From Salisapilia sapeloensis (lineage: Eukaryota; Oomycota; Peronosporomycetes; Peronosporales; Salisapiliaceae), in contig JAADVB010000302.1 in assembly GCA_023334545.1 (NCBI GenBank), positions 1 through 20,101 on the forward strand: 20,101 bases of DNA, read 5' to 3'. The notes under the pieces are model-generated. The model saw only the letters and a list, made by a program, of their open reading frames with translations. It searched no databases and was not told where the DNA came from. This document shows positions 1 through 8,900 of the stretch, in pieces; the first letter of the stretch is position 1; each line of letters starts with the position of its first letter. Made by a program: the position numbers and the translations under genes.

Positions 1-201
1 AATCCAGCGTCAGCTGTCCCACGTTCCCATACGAGACCGCCGGCTACACCATATCAATCCAAGAGCATCAGCACTGTTCTCAAAATCAAAAGCGCTTCTT
101 GGTAGTATCTTGTAAAAGCATAGACGTACCACAACCAAGGTACTTCCGTGAAGGAGCTTCTCAGCGCTCGGATCGGCCGTCGGTGTCGGCACAAACTCCA
201 T
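1..201 (-). CDS. PSMG2: Proteasome assembly chaperone 2, 5' part (left copy, partial)
   Basis: This is the 5' end of a gene for PSMG2/PAC2, which with PSMG1 helps assemble the 20S proteasome alpha ring. On the minus strand exon 1 is 201-130 (24 codons starting MEFVPTPTADPSAEK), an 86-bp intron is 129-44 (GTACGT donor, TGTAG acceptor), and exon 2 runs from 43 off the left edge. The joined product reads TLVV then PAVSYGNVGQLTLD, which matches the conserved N-terminal PAVSVGNVGQLA-type motif of PSMG2 as I know it; that match fixed the splice. It differs from the right-hand copy by one amino acid (Leu for Phe at residue 17) and one synonymous change. It lies head to head with VIP1, 118 bp between start codons. 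Whether this copy is complete beyond the edge is unknown. Confidence 0.82.
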
Positions 202-262
202 CTCGTGCTTTGTGTCCAAATAAGCTTGTCAAAAGATGCATAATGGCCATAGAAACGAATAA
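1..262. repeat. Left arm of 262-bp inverted repeat
   Basis: Bases 1-262 are the reverse complement of 19840-20101 without any gap: position i pairs with 20102-i. I see two mismatches, at 142 and 153 (about 99% identity). Identity stops abruptly at 263. The arm holds the start of PSMG2 exon 2, its first intron, exon 1 and 61 bp of upstream sequence. It is therefore duplicated gene DNA, not a transposon terminus. The outer limit of the repeat cannot be seen because both arms reach the window edge. Confidence 0.97.
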
Positions 263-293
263 GATCCGGATAGTCGTACGACATCGTCTGGGG

Positions 294-309
294 TCATTTT
301 TAGTTTCAC
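294..309 (+). promoter_or_regulatory. Weak initiator-like motif upstream of VIP1
   Basis: The stretch TCATTTTTAGTTTCAC lies just upstream of the VIP1 start codon. It loosely resembles the oomycete initiator consensus (a TCATT core followed by a T-rich segment) with about two mismatches. It sits in the 57 bp of unique sequence between the inverted-repeat arm and the ATG. This is only a candidate; no TSS data are available. Confidence 0.25.
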
Positions 310-319
310 TCCGACCAGT

Positions 320-3300
320 ATGCAGGCGTCTGCCCCTCCATATACGCTCGGCGTATGCGTCATGGAGCGGAAGGCGAATTCGGCTCCCATGCAAGAGATC
401 CTGTCTCGACTTCCGTCTTCACTTTTCACCATCGTTATCTTTGGTGACGACACAATCCTGAACAAACCGATTGAAGACTGGCCGGTGTGCAATGCCCTGA
501 TCTCGTTCTTTTCCTCAGGGTTCCCACTAGAGAAAGCGCAGGGTTATGTACGTCTGCGTCGTCCGGTTATTGTGAATGACCTCGAATCGGAGCCGCTCTT
601 ACGAGACCGACGAGACGTCTACCGAATCTTGCAAGAGGATAACATCCCTGTGCCTCGACACGTGACTGTAAATCGCGATGGGTATCGCGGGCTACCAGAT
701 TCTGAAGTGATTGAAGGGGAGGACTGCATTGAAGTGGATGGAGACAAGTTAACGAAGCCGTTTGTAGAAAAACCTGTGGATGGTGAAGATCATAATATAT
801 ACATTTACTACCCTATGAGCGCGGGTGGCGGACGCAAGCGACTATTCCGGAAGGTTGGCAATCGATCGTCCGAGTTTGATCCACAGACGAATCGCGTACG
901 GACTTCTGGTTCGTTCATCTATGAAGAGTTTCTTTCGACGCAAGGCACGGACGTGAAAGTGTATACTGTCGGTGCGAACTACGCTCATGCCGAAGCACGT
1001 AAAAGTCCTGTCTTGGATGGACGAGTTGTACGGGACGCAGCGGGAAAAGAAGTCCGGTACCCAGTCATCCTATCGACAAAGGAAAAGGATATGGCTCAGA
1101 GAGTGAGTCGAGCGTTTCGTCAAACAATCTGTGGGTTTGATATCTTGCGCGGAACGAACCAGTCCTTTGTGTGTGATGTCAATGGCTGGAGCTTTGTCAA
1201 GAACTCTGAAAAGTACTATGAGGACTGCGCCACATTGCTCAGTGGATATCTTGAGCAAGCTCTTCGGCAGCACGAAGTCGGTACGTTGGATACCGACTTG
1301 GAGGCTCGTGGAAACCCTGACCAGATGCCTGTCGGATTCATCGGCGCAGACGATCCGTTCTATCTGTCCAGCTTCCACTTCCCAGAGGCTGGTGCTGGTG
1401 CCCAATTGTCTGAACCTCCTACTCTACTCTCGAAACACGGTAGCAGCAGCAACATTTATGAAGAGAGTCTGTTGCATGCCTCTGATGCACACTCGACTAG
1501 CAGCAACTTGAGCAACTCTATAGGTCCACCCGGTGAAGAAGGAGAAGAGTTGCGCTGCGTGTTGGCTGTCATTCGTCATGCTGACCGCACACCAAAGCAG
1601 AAGATGAAGATGCAAGTGTGCCATCCGTCGTTCCTAGACTTTTACCATGCTCGACAGTCGGACTCGTCCAAGAAGAAGGACTTAAAGATCAAGGCAGTGG
1701 CGGATTTAGAAAAGCTGCTAGAAGTCAGCAAGGATCTCTTGCGGCGATACGATGAGCGGGAAGAGTCTTTTATGCACTTTTTATCGACGAGAGAAGAGAA
1801 GTATGAAGAAGACACTTCGGACCGGATGCAAGGGTACCGGACTTTACGAGACGTGCTCCAGCGTTGGCAACTGGTGGGTATTAACCGCAAGGTTCAGCTA
1901 AAGCCACGCGAGTATAGTGAGCCGGATGCGGATGGAAACGTCCAAGCGACCAAGCTGCTGCTGATTCTAAAGTGGGGAGGTGACTTGACCCACAGCGGAG
2001 AAGAGCAATCGGAGAGCTTGGGCAAGAGGTTCCGACAGATGATGTATCCAGGAGGAGAAGGTGGTTTGCTACGACTGCACTCGACCTTTCGACATGACCT
2101 CAAGATCTACACGAGTGACGAAGGCCGTGTGCAAAAGACAGCTGCGAGCTTTGCCAAAGGTCTCTTGGAGCTAGAAGGAGATTTGATCCCGATTCTTGTC
2201 GGCCTGGTCCTCAAGTCCAAGGATGCCGATTCGATGCTGGACCCGTCTGGCTCGGAAGCCCAGGAGATCATTATGCGCGTAAAGCAGCGATTGCACAAGA
2301 TCATCCATCGCTTGGATGATACGGTGCAGCTCCTCGAGTCGGACTCTCGACTCATTCGCTCTGTTGCTCGTGCCTTGAACAGTATTTCGGAGCCGATCAA
2401 GAAGATGGAAGAGATGCATACGATGCTGCGGTACTTGAAAGAGCAATTGACCAAGAACTTGCAGGAGAAGGCGAGACTACGGGCGGAGAATGCTTCGAAG
2501 CACCAGGATAATGTACTCCCGACGTACGCGTCCATGGAGAGGTCCATTAGTTTGGGTGGCATTCGAAGTCGAAATGGTTCCCATGATCACATCTTCCCGG
2601 AAGACGATGAAGAGATGGATAGAGTCCATGAAACTAATCGTAGTAAAGGTGAAGAAGTTCCGCCCTCCTCTCCTCCGATGGGTGCAGGTGCTAGTCGCCT
2701 ACTCGCGAGGATGCGTCGACGCGTCGCGGAGGAAGAAGTGAACTTCCCAGAGCCATGCGGAAGGGAGACGCTAGAGATGATGCGCGAACGATGGGCCAAA
2801 CTTCATCGTGACTTTTACAATAAGAAGAGCGACGCGTACGACTTGTCCAAAATCCCGGACATTCATGACTGCATCCGATACGACGCTCTGCACAACGCGC
2901 AACTGCACTTGACGAGCATGAGGAAGCTGTTGGACATCTCTAGCTCCTTGTCGCATGCACTCGTGCCACAAGAGTACGGTATCAATGTGGAGGAGAAGGT
3001 GAACATTGGTGCTGCCATGTGCCGTACGTTGCTGACGAAGATCAAGGACGATCTGGATCTTGCGAGAGGCTTGGAACTACAGAACATGCATCGATTGAAT
3101 CCGTCGTACGTTAAAGACAAGATCAACTCGACGCATCGAGCCGTTCGGACGCGACTGTACTTTACGAGTGAATCCCACTTGCATACGCTGCTCAATGTCC
3201 TACGATACCCACGAAGCGATTCACCTGTCGCAGCGGCGGTTGGAGAGGAAGCGAAGAAGTGGATTGAGACGATCCCAGAGCTGTGCTACATGACCCACTT

Positions 3301-3595
3301 TGTCTTTCGTGTCTTTGAACGCTTCCAATACGCCAAGGATGATCCGCAAAGGTACAGGCTGGAGATCTCCCTAAGTCCTGGCGCAGATAACGACCCGCTG
3401 CGTAGTGACACAGAGAGTGTGAATGACGTTGCGCCGTTAAAGATTATTTCGAGAGAAGGCGTGACGTGTCAAGAGTTTGTGGATTACCTTGCAGACGTGA
3501 TTAACTTTGCTGAGCAGCGATTGGAGGCATCGGAGATTGCCAAAGCAACGCCGACTTCAAGTCCGAAGCAGAGCGAGTCGGAGGATCTTTCATAG
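320..3595 (+). CDS. VIP1: PPIP5K/VIP1: diphosphoinositol pentakisphosphate kinase/phosphatase
   Basis: Intronless 1,091-residue protein. This family phosphorylates IP6/5-IP7 at position 1 to make inositol pyrophosphates (1-IP7, IP8) and carries a phosphatase-like half. Seen: an N-terminal ATP-grasp kinase (about residues 8-330) opening with GVCVMERKANSAPM, then SSGFPLEKA, VNDLE, DRRDVYRILQE, KPFVEKP, HNIYIYYP and TDVKVYTVGANYAHAEARKS. The metal-binding DVNG has D286 and N288. A histidine-acid-phosphatase-like domain begins at RHADRTPKQK (R419, H420) and ends with YFTSESHLHTLLNVLRY. A charged, low-complexity insert (about residues 720-800) splits the second half. The ATG at 320 was chosen because family homology starts about nine residues in. 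Both domains look intact and of normal length. The start lies 57 bp from an inverted-repeat arm that carries another gene's promoter. Confidence 0.96.
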   Translation: MQASAPPYTLGVCVMERKANSAPMQEILSRLPSSLFTIVIFGDDTILNKPIEDWPVCNALISFFSSGFPLEKAQGYVRLRRPVIVNDLESEPLLRDRRDVYRILQEDNIPVPRHVTVNRDGYRGLPDSEVIEGEDCIEVDGDKLTKPFVEKPVDGEDHNIYIYYPMSAGGGRKRLFRKVGNRSSEFDPQTNRVRTSGSFIYEEFLSTQGTDVKVYTVGANYAHAEARKSPVLDGRVVRDAAGKEVRYPVILSTKEKDMAQRVSRAFRQTICGFDILRGTNQSFVCDVNGWSFVKNSEKYYEDCATLLSGYLEQALRQHEVGTLDTDLEARGNPDQMPVGFIGADDPFYLSSFHFPEAGAGAQLSEPPTLLSKHGSSSNIYEESLLHASDAHSTSSNLSNSIGPPGEEGEELRCVLAVIRHADRTPKQKMKMQVCHPSFLDFYHARQSDSSKKKDLKIKAVADLEKLLEVSKDLLRRYDEREESFMHFLSTREEKYEEDTSDRMQGYRTLRDVLQRWQLVGINRKVQLKPREYSEPDADGNVQATKLLLILKWGGDLTHSGEEQSESLGKRFRQMMYPGGEGGLLRLHSTFRHDLKIYTSDEGRVQKTAASFAKGLLELEGDLIPILVGLVLKSKDADSMLDPSGSEAQEIIMRVKQRLHKIIHRLDDTVQLLESDSRLIRSVARALNSISEPIKKMEEMHTMLRYLKEQLTKNLQEKARLRAENASKHQDNVLPTYASMERSISLGGIRSRNGSHDHIFPEDDEEMDRVHETNRSKGEEVPPSSPPMGAGASRLLARMRRRVAEEEVNFPEPCGRETLEMMRERWAKLHRDFYNKKSDAYDLSKIPDIHDCIRYDALHNAQLHLTSMRKLLDISSSLSHALVPQEYGINVEEKVNIGAAMCRTLLTKIKDDLDLARGLELQNMHRLNPSYVKDKINSTHRAVRTRLYFTSESHLHTLLNVLRYPRSDSPVAAAVGEEAKKWIETIPELCYMTHFVFRVFERFQYAKDDPQRYRLEISLSPGADNDPLRSDTESVNDVAPLKIISREGVTCQEFVDYLADVINFAEQRLEASEIAKATPTSSPKQSESEDLS

Positions 3596-3883
3596 TCGCC
3601 TTCATACAATGTACTAGACGGTAATACCATGTACTTGGAAGAAAATATGTGCTTTGTTTTTAAGTTTTCTACTAGACGATAGGTGTCATGGAGCGAAAGC
3701 TCTTGGTGGGAAATATGCTTGAAAATCTGTAGAATAGGAGCCAAAAAATGCTTCGAGTGAAACTCCATTGGGAGTTTCAAGCGATGACAGGGCAAAGCAC
3801 TGTACGAAACGCCGGTAAGTCCAAATACATTTTGGTATTAGTCCAGTGACTTGTGCCTACGTAAATAACGATCTTGCGTCCCG
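3596..3883. other. VIP1-channel intergenic region with perfect hairpin
   Basis: This 288-bp gap holds the VIP1 3' flank and the channel 5' flank; no gene is seen. A perfect 9-bp inverted repeat with a 4-nt loop (TGAAACTCC ATTG GGAGTTTCA) lies at 3758-3779. A strong donor-like GCCG|GTAAGT at about 3812-3818 and acceptor-like CAG sites near 3845 could belong to a 5'-UTR intron. An in-frame TAA about 18 bases before 3884 rules out a simple N-terminal extension of the channel frame. Confidence 0.5.
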
Positions 3884-5951
3884 ATGGATGATACGGTACC
3901 TCGTGGACCAGATATTGCATGGGCGTCTGGAAAGTCGGATCCTGCTATAGACTTTCGTCCTGCCACAAAGGTTCGGAGCATCGAGGCGAAGATTGCAAAG
4001 CGAAAAAAGGGTGGACAGCGTATCCGTGACGACAGTGACGACGATGATGATGATCTGTACGGGACGGACCCAAATAACTTGCCGTTGTCGCATGAACCTG
4101 ACAGTCGAACAGGCCCAGCAACGGAAGACATAAAAAAGCTCTTCAGCACTGTACCACCCTTGGAGACGGAAGAACAAGCTGTAAATCCTCGAAGAAACAC
4201 TGTCAGTGCTCTCTTGTCGGTTGTACAAAAGATAGCTGTCCCGGAAGTTCGTCGTGAAGCCAAGGTGCATTCGATTATGGAGATGCTAAGATTGCGAGCC
4301 GTGCACATGAAGCGCTCTCAATTGGCACTAGGAGCGCACACGACATCAGCTGCCTTAGTAGATGCAGTCTATGTGCTCGTGAGTGTGCCTTTACGTATTG
4401 GCTTCATGTACGACCCGTGGAATGGTATAGACATGACGAATGAGTGGACTCGTACACTTACCGTTTTATCGATCTTGGATCTGATCGGTGAAATTGCTCG
4501 ACTAGCTTTCATTGTTCGAGAACGAACGGTCATTTTTGCAAAACAAAAACGTAAACAACGTAGTAGGTCAGCTCGTTTATCGCTTGTTGAGCATGTAACG
4601 AGCCACTTTGCAAACGTACGAAGGAGCGTCGTTGTGCCAGAAAAGTCTATTGTATCGCTACGAAAGAGTAAAACTGGAATCGATACCGTCAATTCAAAGG
4701 GGGCTGTACGAAGGCCTAGTCTTAACGATGTAGAAGAAGTATCTAGCGTGCGAGAGCCTTTGTCTTCGAGCTCGCTGCCACGGATGATGAACTCGAAAAT
4801 GACTGCCTTTGCATTCTTTCTTCCGTTGGAACTCGTCGCGGCCTACTTTAGCTACAACCTCATTCACGTCGCTCGTCTGCTAAAGTATTTGGCGATGGTA
4901 TTTCAACTTCGCTGGGTATGTTCGTCCATATTAAAGAAGAATCGGTCATTTCGTATCGTGCGCCTGCTATCGTTTAGCACATTGTCAACTCCGTTTCACT
5001 TTTGCTGGGTCGGCTTTTACCTTTGTCATGTTATTGCCAGCGGCTACATGTTCTTGGCGCATTTCAACTGTGGGATAAACTTTGATCAATGTGGATCGAC
5101 ATTGCTACATCCAGGTTGCTGGGCCATCAAGGACAAGTTAGAGCATGCTTCGACAGTAAGAAAGTATTTAAGAGCACTCTACTGGGCAGTAAAATCTGTG
5201 TCGACACTTGGACAGGGTGACATTTTGCCGACGAATGAGATGGAAACGTATTACTGCATTCTGGTCCAGTTGCTTAGTGGCATGTGGGCAACCGGTTTGC
5301 TAGCAGCTTGCTCATTCTACTTTACGCGCAGAGATGGTGATCTCGGTCAAAGCGTCAGTACTCGCCTTGAGCAAGCACTACTGTTTTTAAAGTCCAGAAA
5401 GACACCAACTGAAATCTCGACTGCGATTCAAGCGTACTATGACTACATGCAGCGAACACGGAATGGCATTGAAGAACGAAGTGTGCTTGCAGAGATGCCA
5501 CAGCAATACCGACTACAGTGTGCGAATTACTTGGCATACCGCTACATGAGAAAGGTATGTCTCTCTTCTATTATCGATGCGTAAATGCGCATGGATTGCA
5601 GTGACGCTAACGCATATGTCTGACTAGATCCCATTTTTCTCTCAGCAGCCCAAGCCTTTTATGAAGACTGTACTCGGGTTAGTTGAAAAAGACTTCTTTT
5701 CGCCAAATCAAATTATAGCTAGACAAGGTGACTCGGAAGAGCTCATCGTGATCGCCCGAGGTGAAATTCGGGTTGTTCATTCAGAATCAAGGGAGATTGA
5801 GCAAGTATTAATGCGAGGAGAATGGATTGGGGAGAAGTCACTTTATCAAGATACGAATTTGAAGAAGGATTTGGTCGCTGGCACATTTTGTGACATCTTT
5901 TGTCTCTCGAGGCAAAACCTTCGTGCAGCTTTGTCACGACACTTTGCCAAA
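3884..5951 (+). other. Channel repeat 1 (TLGQGD filter, degenerate CNBD1)
   Basis: Residues about 150-660, coded across the first intron (5555-5627). Hydrophobic segments: S1 about 155-175, S2 about 190-212, a basic serine-rich S2-S3 insert about 213-300, S3 about 305-325, an Arg/Lys-rich S4 region containing RSFRIVR, S5 about 368-392, and S6 about 455-480. The filter at 5204-5221 is TLGQGD, with Gln where K+ channels have Tyr. CNBD1 has GEWIGEKSLY (E626), but the following segment NLKKDLVAG lacks the phosphate-binding Arg-(S/T)-A-T, so cNMP binding is doubtful. Confidence 0.75.
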
Positions 5952-8900
5952 TTTAAAATCTCTCTCATGATGGCACAGCACCGTCGTCAAGCAGTGTCAG
6001 ATGAAGACACGAAGAAATGTCTGCAGTTCGTAAATCCAAATCCACCAGTTAGCAAACACAACACAATTGTGAATCGAACGACTCGACGAATGACCAATGC
6101 TGTGGGAAGACGAACACTTCTGCTCAATGTCATGCAACGGGATTTTCATCTCGCAGGTGGTAGTGGCAGCCTGCATTGGCGATATCCACGCTCTCGTTTC
6201 CGTCTGCTATGGCGTCGTATCAAAGTCGCTTGTCTTATCTTCTTGTCGATTGAGGTACCTTTTGAAATCGCTTTTGATTGGCGTGTTAGTATTCTCCATG
6301 ACGATACCATCCTTCGACAGAAACTGTCGTTTATGGTCAGTGCCTTTGTGGAGTTCGTTCTTTACATCGACCTCTTTTTCCGAGCACGTCGTTTTATTCG
6401 CTTGCAAACGATATACGGACGCAAAGGTAATACATCACCTCCGAAGAGTTCTCAAGCGCCAAGCGAAGTAGCATCGATCATTCATTCTTTTAAAGCTATG
6501 ACAGACTCGGATGATTCACGCAGAGAGCGGAATCAAGAAAGTATCCGTGTGGATACGACAGTGGATATCGCTAGTGGAGAAGCCACAGCAAAGTCTAAAA
6601 GCGTCAACAAATGGCAAGAAGTATCTTATACTCGACCGCAAGATATCTTTCACTGGTATCTACTACATGATAATGTCGTGGCTGATTGCCTCGCGACCGT
6701 ACCCATTGCCCTCATTTGGAAACTTATTGACAAGACTGACATGAACATAAATGCGATGCTCTGGATGAGATTTACTCGACTACTAGCGCTCGGAAGGTTG
6801 CTGCCATTGTGGGGATCGATTCAGAAAATCATGACTGAGTATGGACTTAGTCCATCTGCCAAGCAGCTTGTCTCCATTGTCATTTCGTGTATAATTGCGG
6901 CCAACATTGTCGGATGCTTTTTCTTCCTTGTTGCAGATTCACCCGAATATGTAGATGGGTACCCGACTGGAGATTACCTTCGAACGGATGCAGAGTGCCT
7001 AGAAGACGCTAGTCTTTACGGGAATTGTACATGGTTTATAGCAGATTTGAGCAAGTTCCAGATTCAGTCGAGGTACGTGAGGTCTATTCATTGGAGCCTT
7101 GTTCTACTCTCCACAGTCGGATATGGTGATATCCACGCTATATCAACGATCGAATGCCTACTCGCACTTATGTGGATCTTTGTCGGGTCGATCATTTGCT
7201 ACTTTACTGCGTGTGCCATATCCAGTGTTGTCACCCAAGTTACCATTCTATCTTCGATGCAACGAGAGCGACTGAATGAAATTAAGCGGGCCCTAGTGCA
7301 TTGTAACATCTCAAGACGTACGCGGAACGTTATTCAGCGCCATTATGAGACGAAATGGAAGCTAAATGGAAGTACTGTCATCGAAACAGAGTTGCAGTCG
7401 TATCTACCGCGCTCTTTGCGGAATCAGCTCGCACTTTCGATGTATGCAAAGCTTTTGCAGGAGTGTTATATACTGTCACCATGTGAATATCATCAAGCTT
7501 TCTTAAGGGAATTAGCATTGCGGACACATTCCGAGATCTTTGTGCCAAATGTGACGATACTGCACCTTGGACATCTGATCAAGGAAATGTATATTGTACA
7601 ATCAGGAGACGTAGAAGTACTTTTACAAAGCGAGAGTGAGCAAGTGAGATTAAGTGCATACAGACCGTCTCAAGCGAGGATGATGCTAAACAGTTTCATG
7701 TCTGGCTCCAGACTTTCTTGGTGGTTGCGTGGATTTTTCGCCTCCAAGCCCCTATCTTCTTTTATTTCGCCCCGGCTTAGCCTCGCTCGATTGTCTGTGT
7801 CATCGCTTACCGGGGATCTTCTTCCAATGGCAATTCTATGTCGAGGAGCTTGCTTTGGTGAAGAATCGCTCTTGTCTGGAGAACAATTTGTCTCGAGGGT
7901 GAATGCGCGAGCTGTGACAAGTACGCAGGTTGCCGTGCTACCAAAAGAGGAATTAAGACAGTTGGCAGAGAAGTTCCCGCAGCAATTAGATGAAATTGCA
8001 GACCTGGTGGCAGCGAAGAGAAGATCGGATACGGAGCTCTATCGTACGCTAAAGCAGAATTTGAAGGAAAGAGGCAAGGTGAAAGAATTTTTAGGTGGCA
8101 TTGGATCTTTACATGTGAGTCGAAAGCCACAAGACAGGAAGATAATTGCTCCTGACTCGGCGCTAGCGGTAATCTGGCAATGTCTCCATGCATCCGTTCT
8201 GATGTATAACTTCTTTTCGATCACATTTCGCATCGCGTTCCTTCCGTACCCGTCAGAGGAGTTGGAAACAGTTATCAATGGCATCGACTACTTTAACGAT
8301 CTAATCTTGTTCGCGCACATCTACTTGGCGTGGGGCAGGCTCGGTTACTATGCATATGGAGAAAAGATAATAGATCCATCCGCAGTTAAAGAACGATACA
8401 AGAGCACGACATTCCAAATAGACTGCTGGAGCATGCTACCACCGTTTTACTACGGAAACACCTTTTACACTGCATTGCTCCGGCTGCCACGCTTACTTCG
8501 AAGTCCTCAATTACTTCCATTTATTGACGAGATGTATGAACGTCTAAGAGACATTATTTATCAGAGCAAGCGCAGCACCATTATGCTGGGCGTGTTCGAC
8601 CTTGTCAAGTTTCTTCTCTTCTTTCTCGCGGCAGCTCATCAAGTTGGTAGTCTGTTCTTCACTTTAGGCCGCCTCCAGATTGAATATGGTCTAGCTTCCA
8701 AGAGCTGGGTGAATGTCGATAAGGTGTTAGCGCTGTACCCTGAGAAGCCGATCATTCAATACTTGCGATCTATTTACTGGTGTCTGGAAACGGTAATACA
8801 CTCTAGCTGGCACATGTACCCGTATCTCACGCGACGGTGCTAATGTGATTTTCTCTTTTAGTTTACAGTCGTTTGCTTTGGAGATATATTTCCTAGGAAT

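Noticed and set aside
1-262. Terminal inverted repeat of a transposon or helitron-like element bounding a 20-kb unit
   Set aside because: Both arms are PSMG2 exon/intron sequence, there is no transposase in the window, and the genes inside are conserved housekeeping or signalling genes.
99-461. Plus-strand open frame over the left repeat arm and the VIP1 start
   Set aside because: It is antisense to PSMG2 exon 1 and out of frame with VIP1, with no family similarity.
2107-2562. Minus-strand open frames inside VIP1
   Set aside because: Antisense shadows of conserved VIP1 codons, with no independent family signal.
3884-5584. A separate short channel gene ending at the stop codon at 5582-5584
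   Set aside because: The stop lies in an intron. The donor at 5555 and acceptor at 5627 rejoin the C-linker to IPFF and the rest of CNBD1.
8793-8843. Channel protein ending at the stop codon near 8841
   Set aside because: This would end just before the third filter. The GTAATA donor at 8793 and TTTTAG acceptor at 8861 supply FTVVCFGDIFP in frame.
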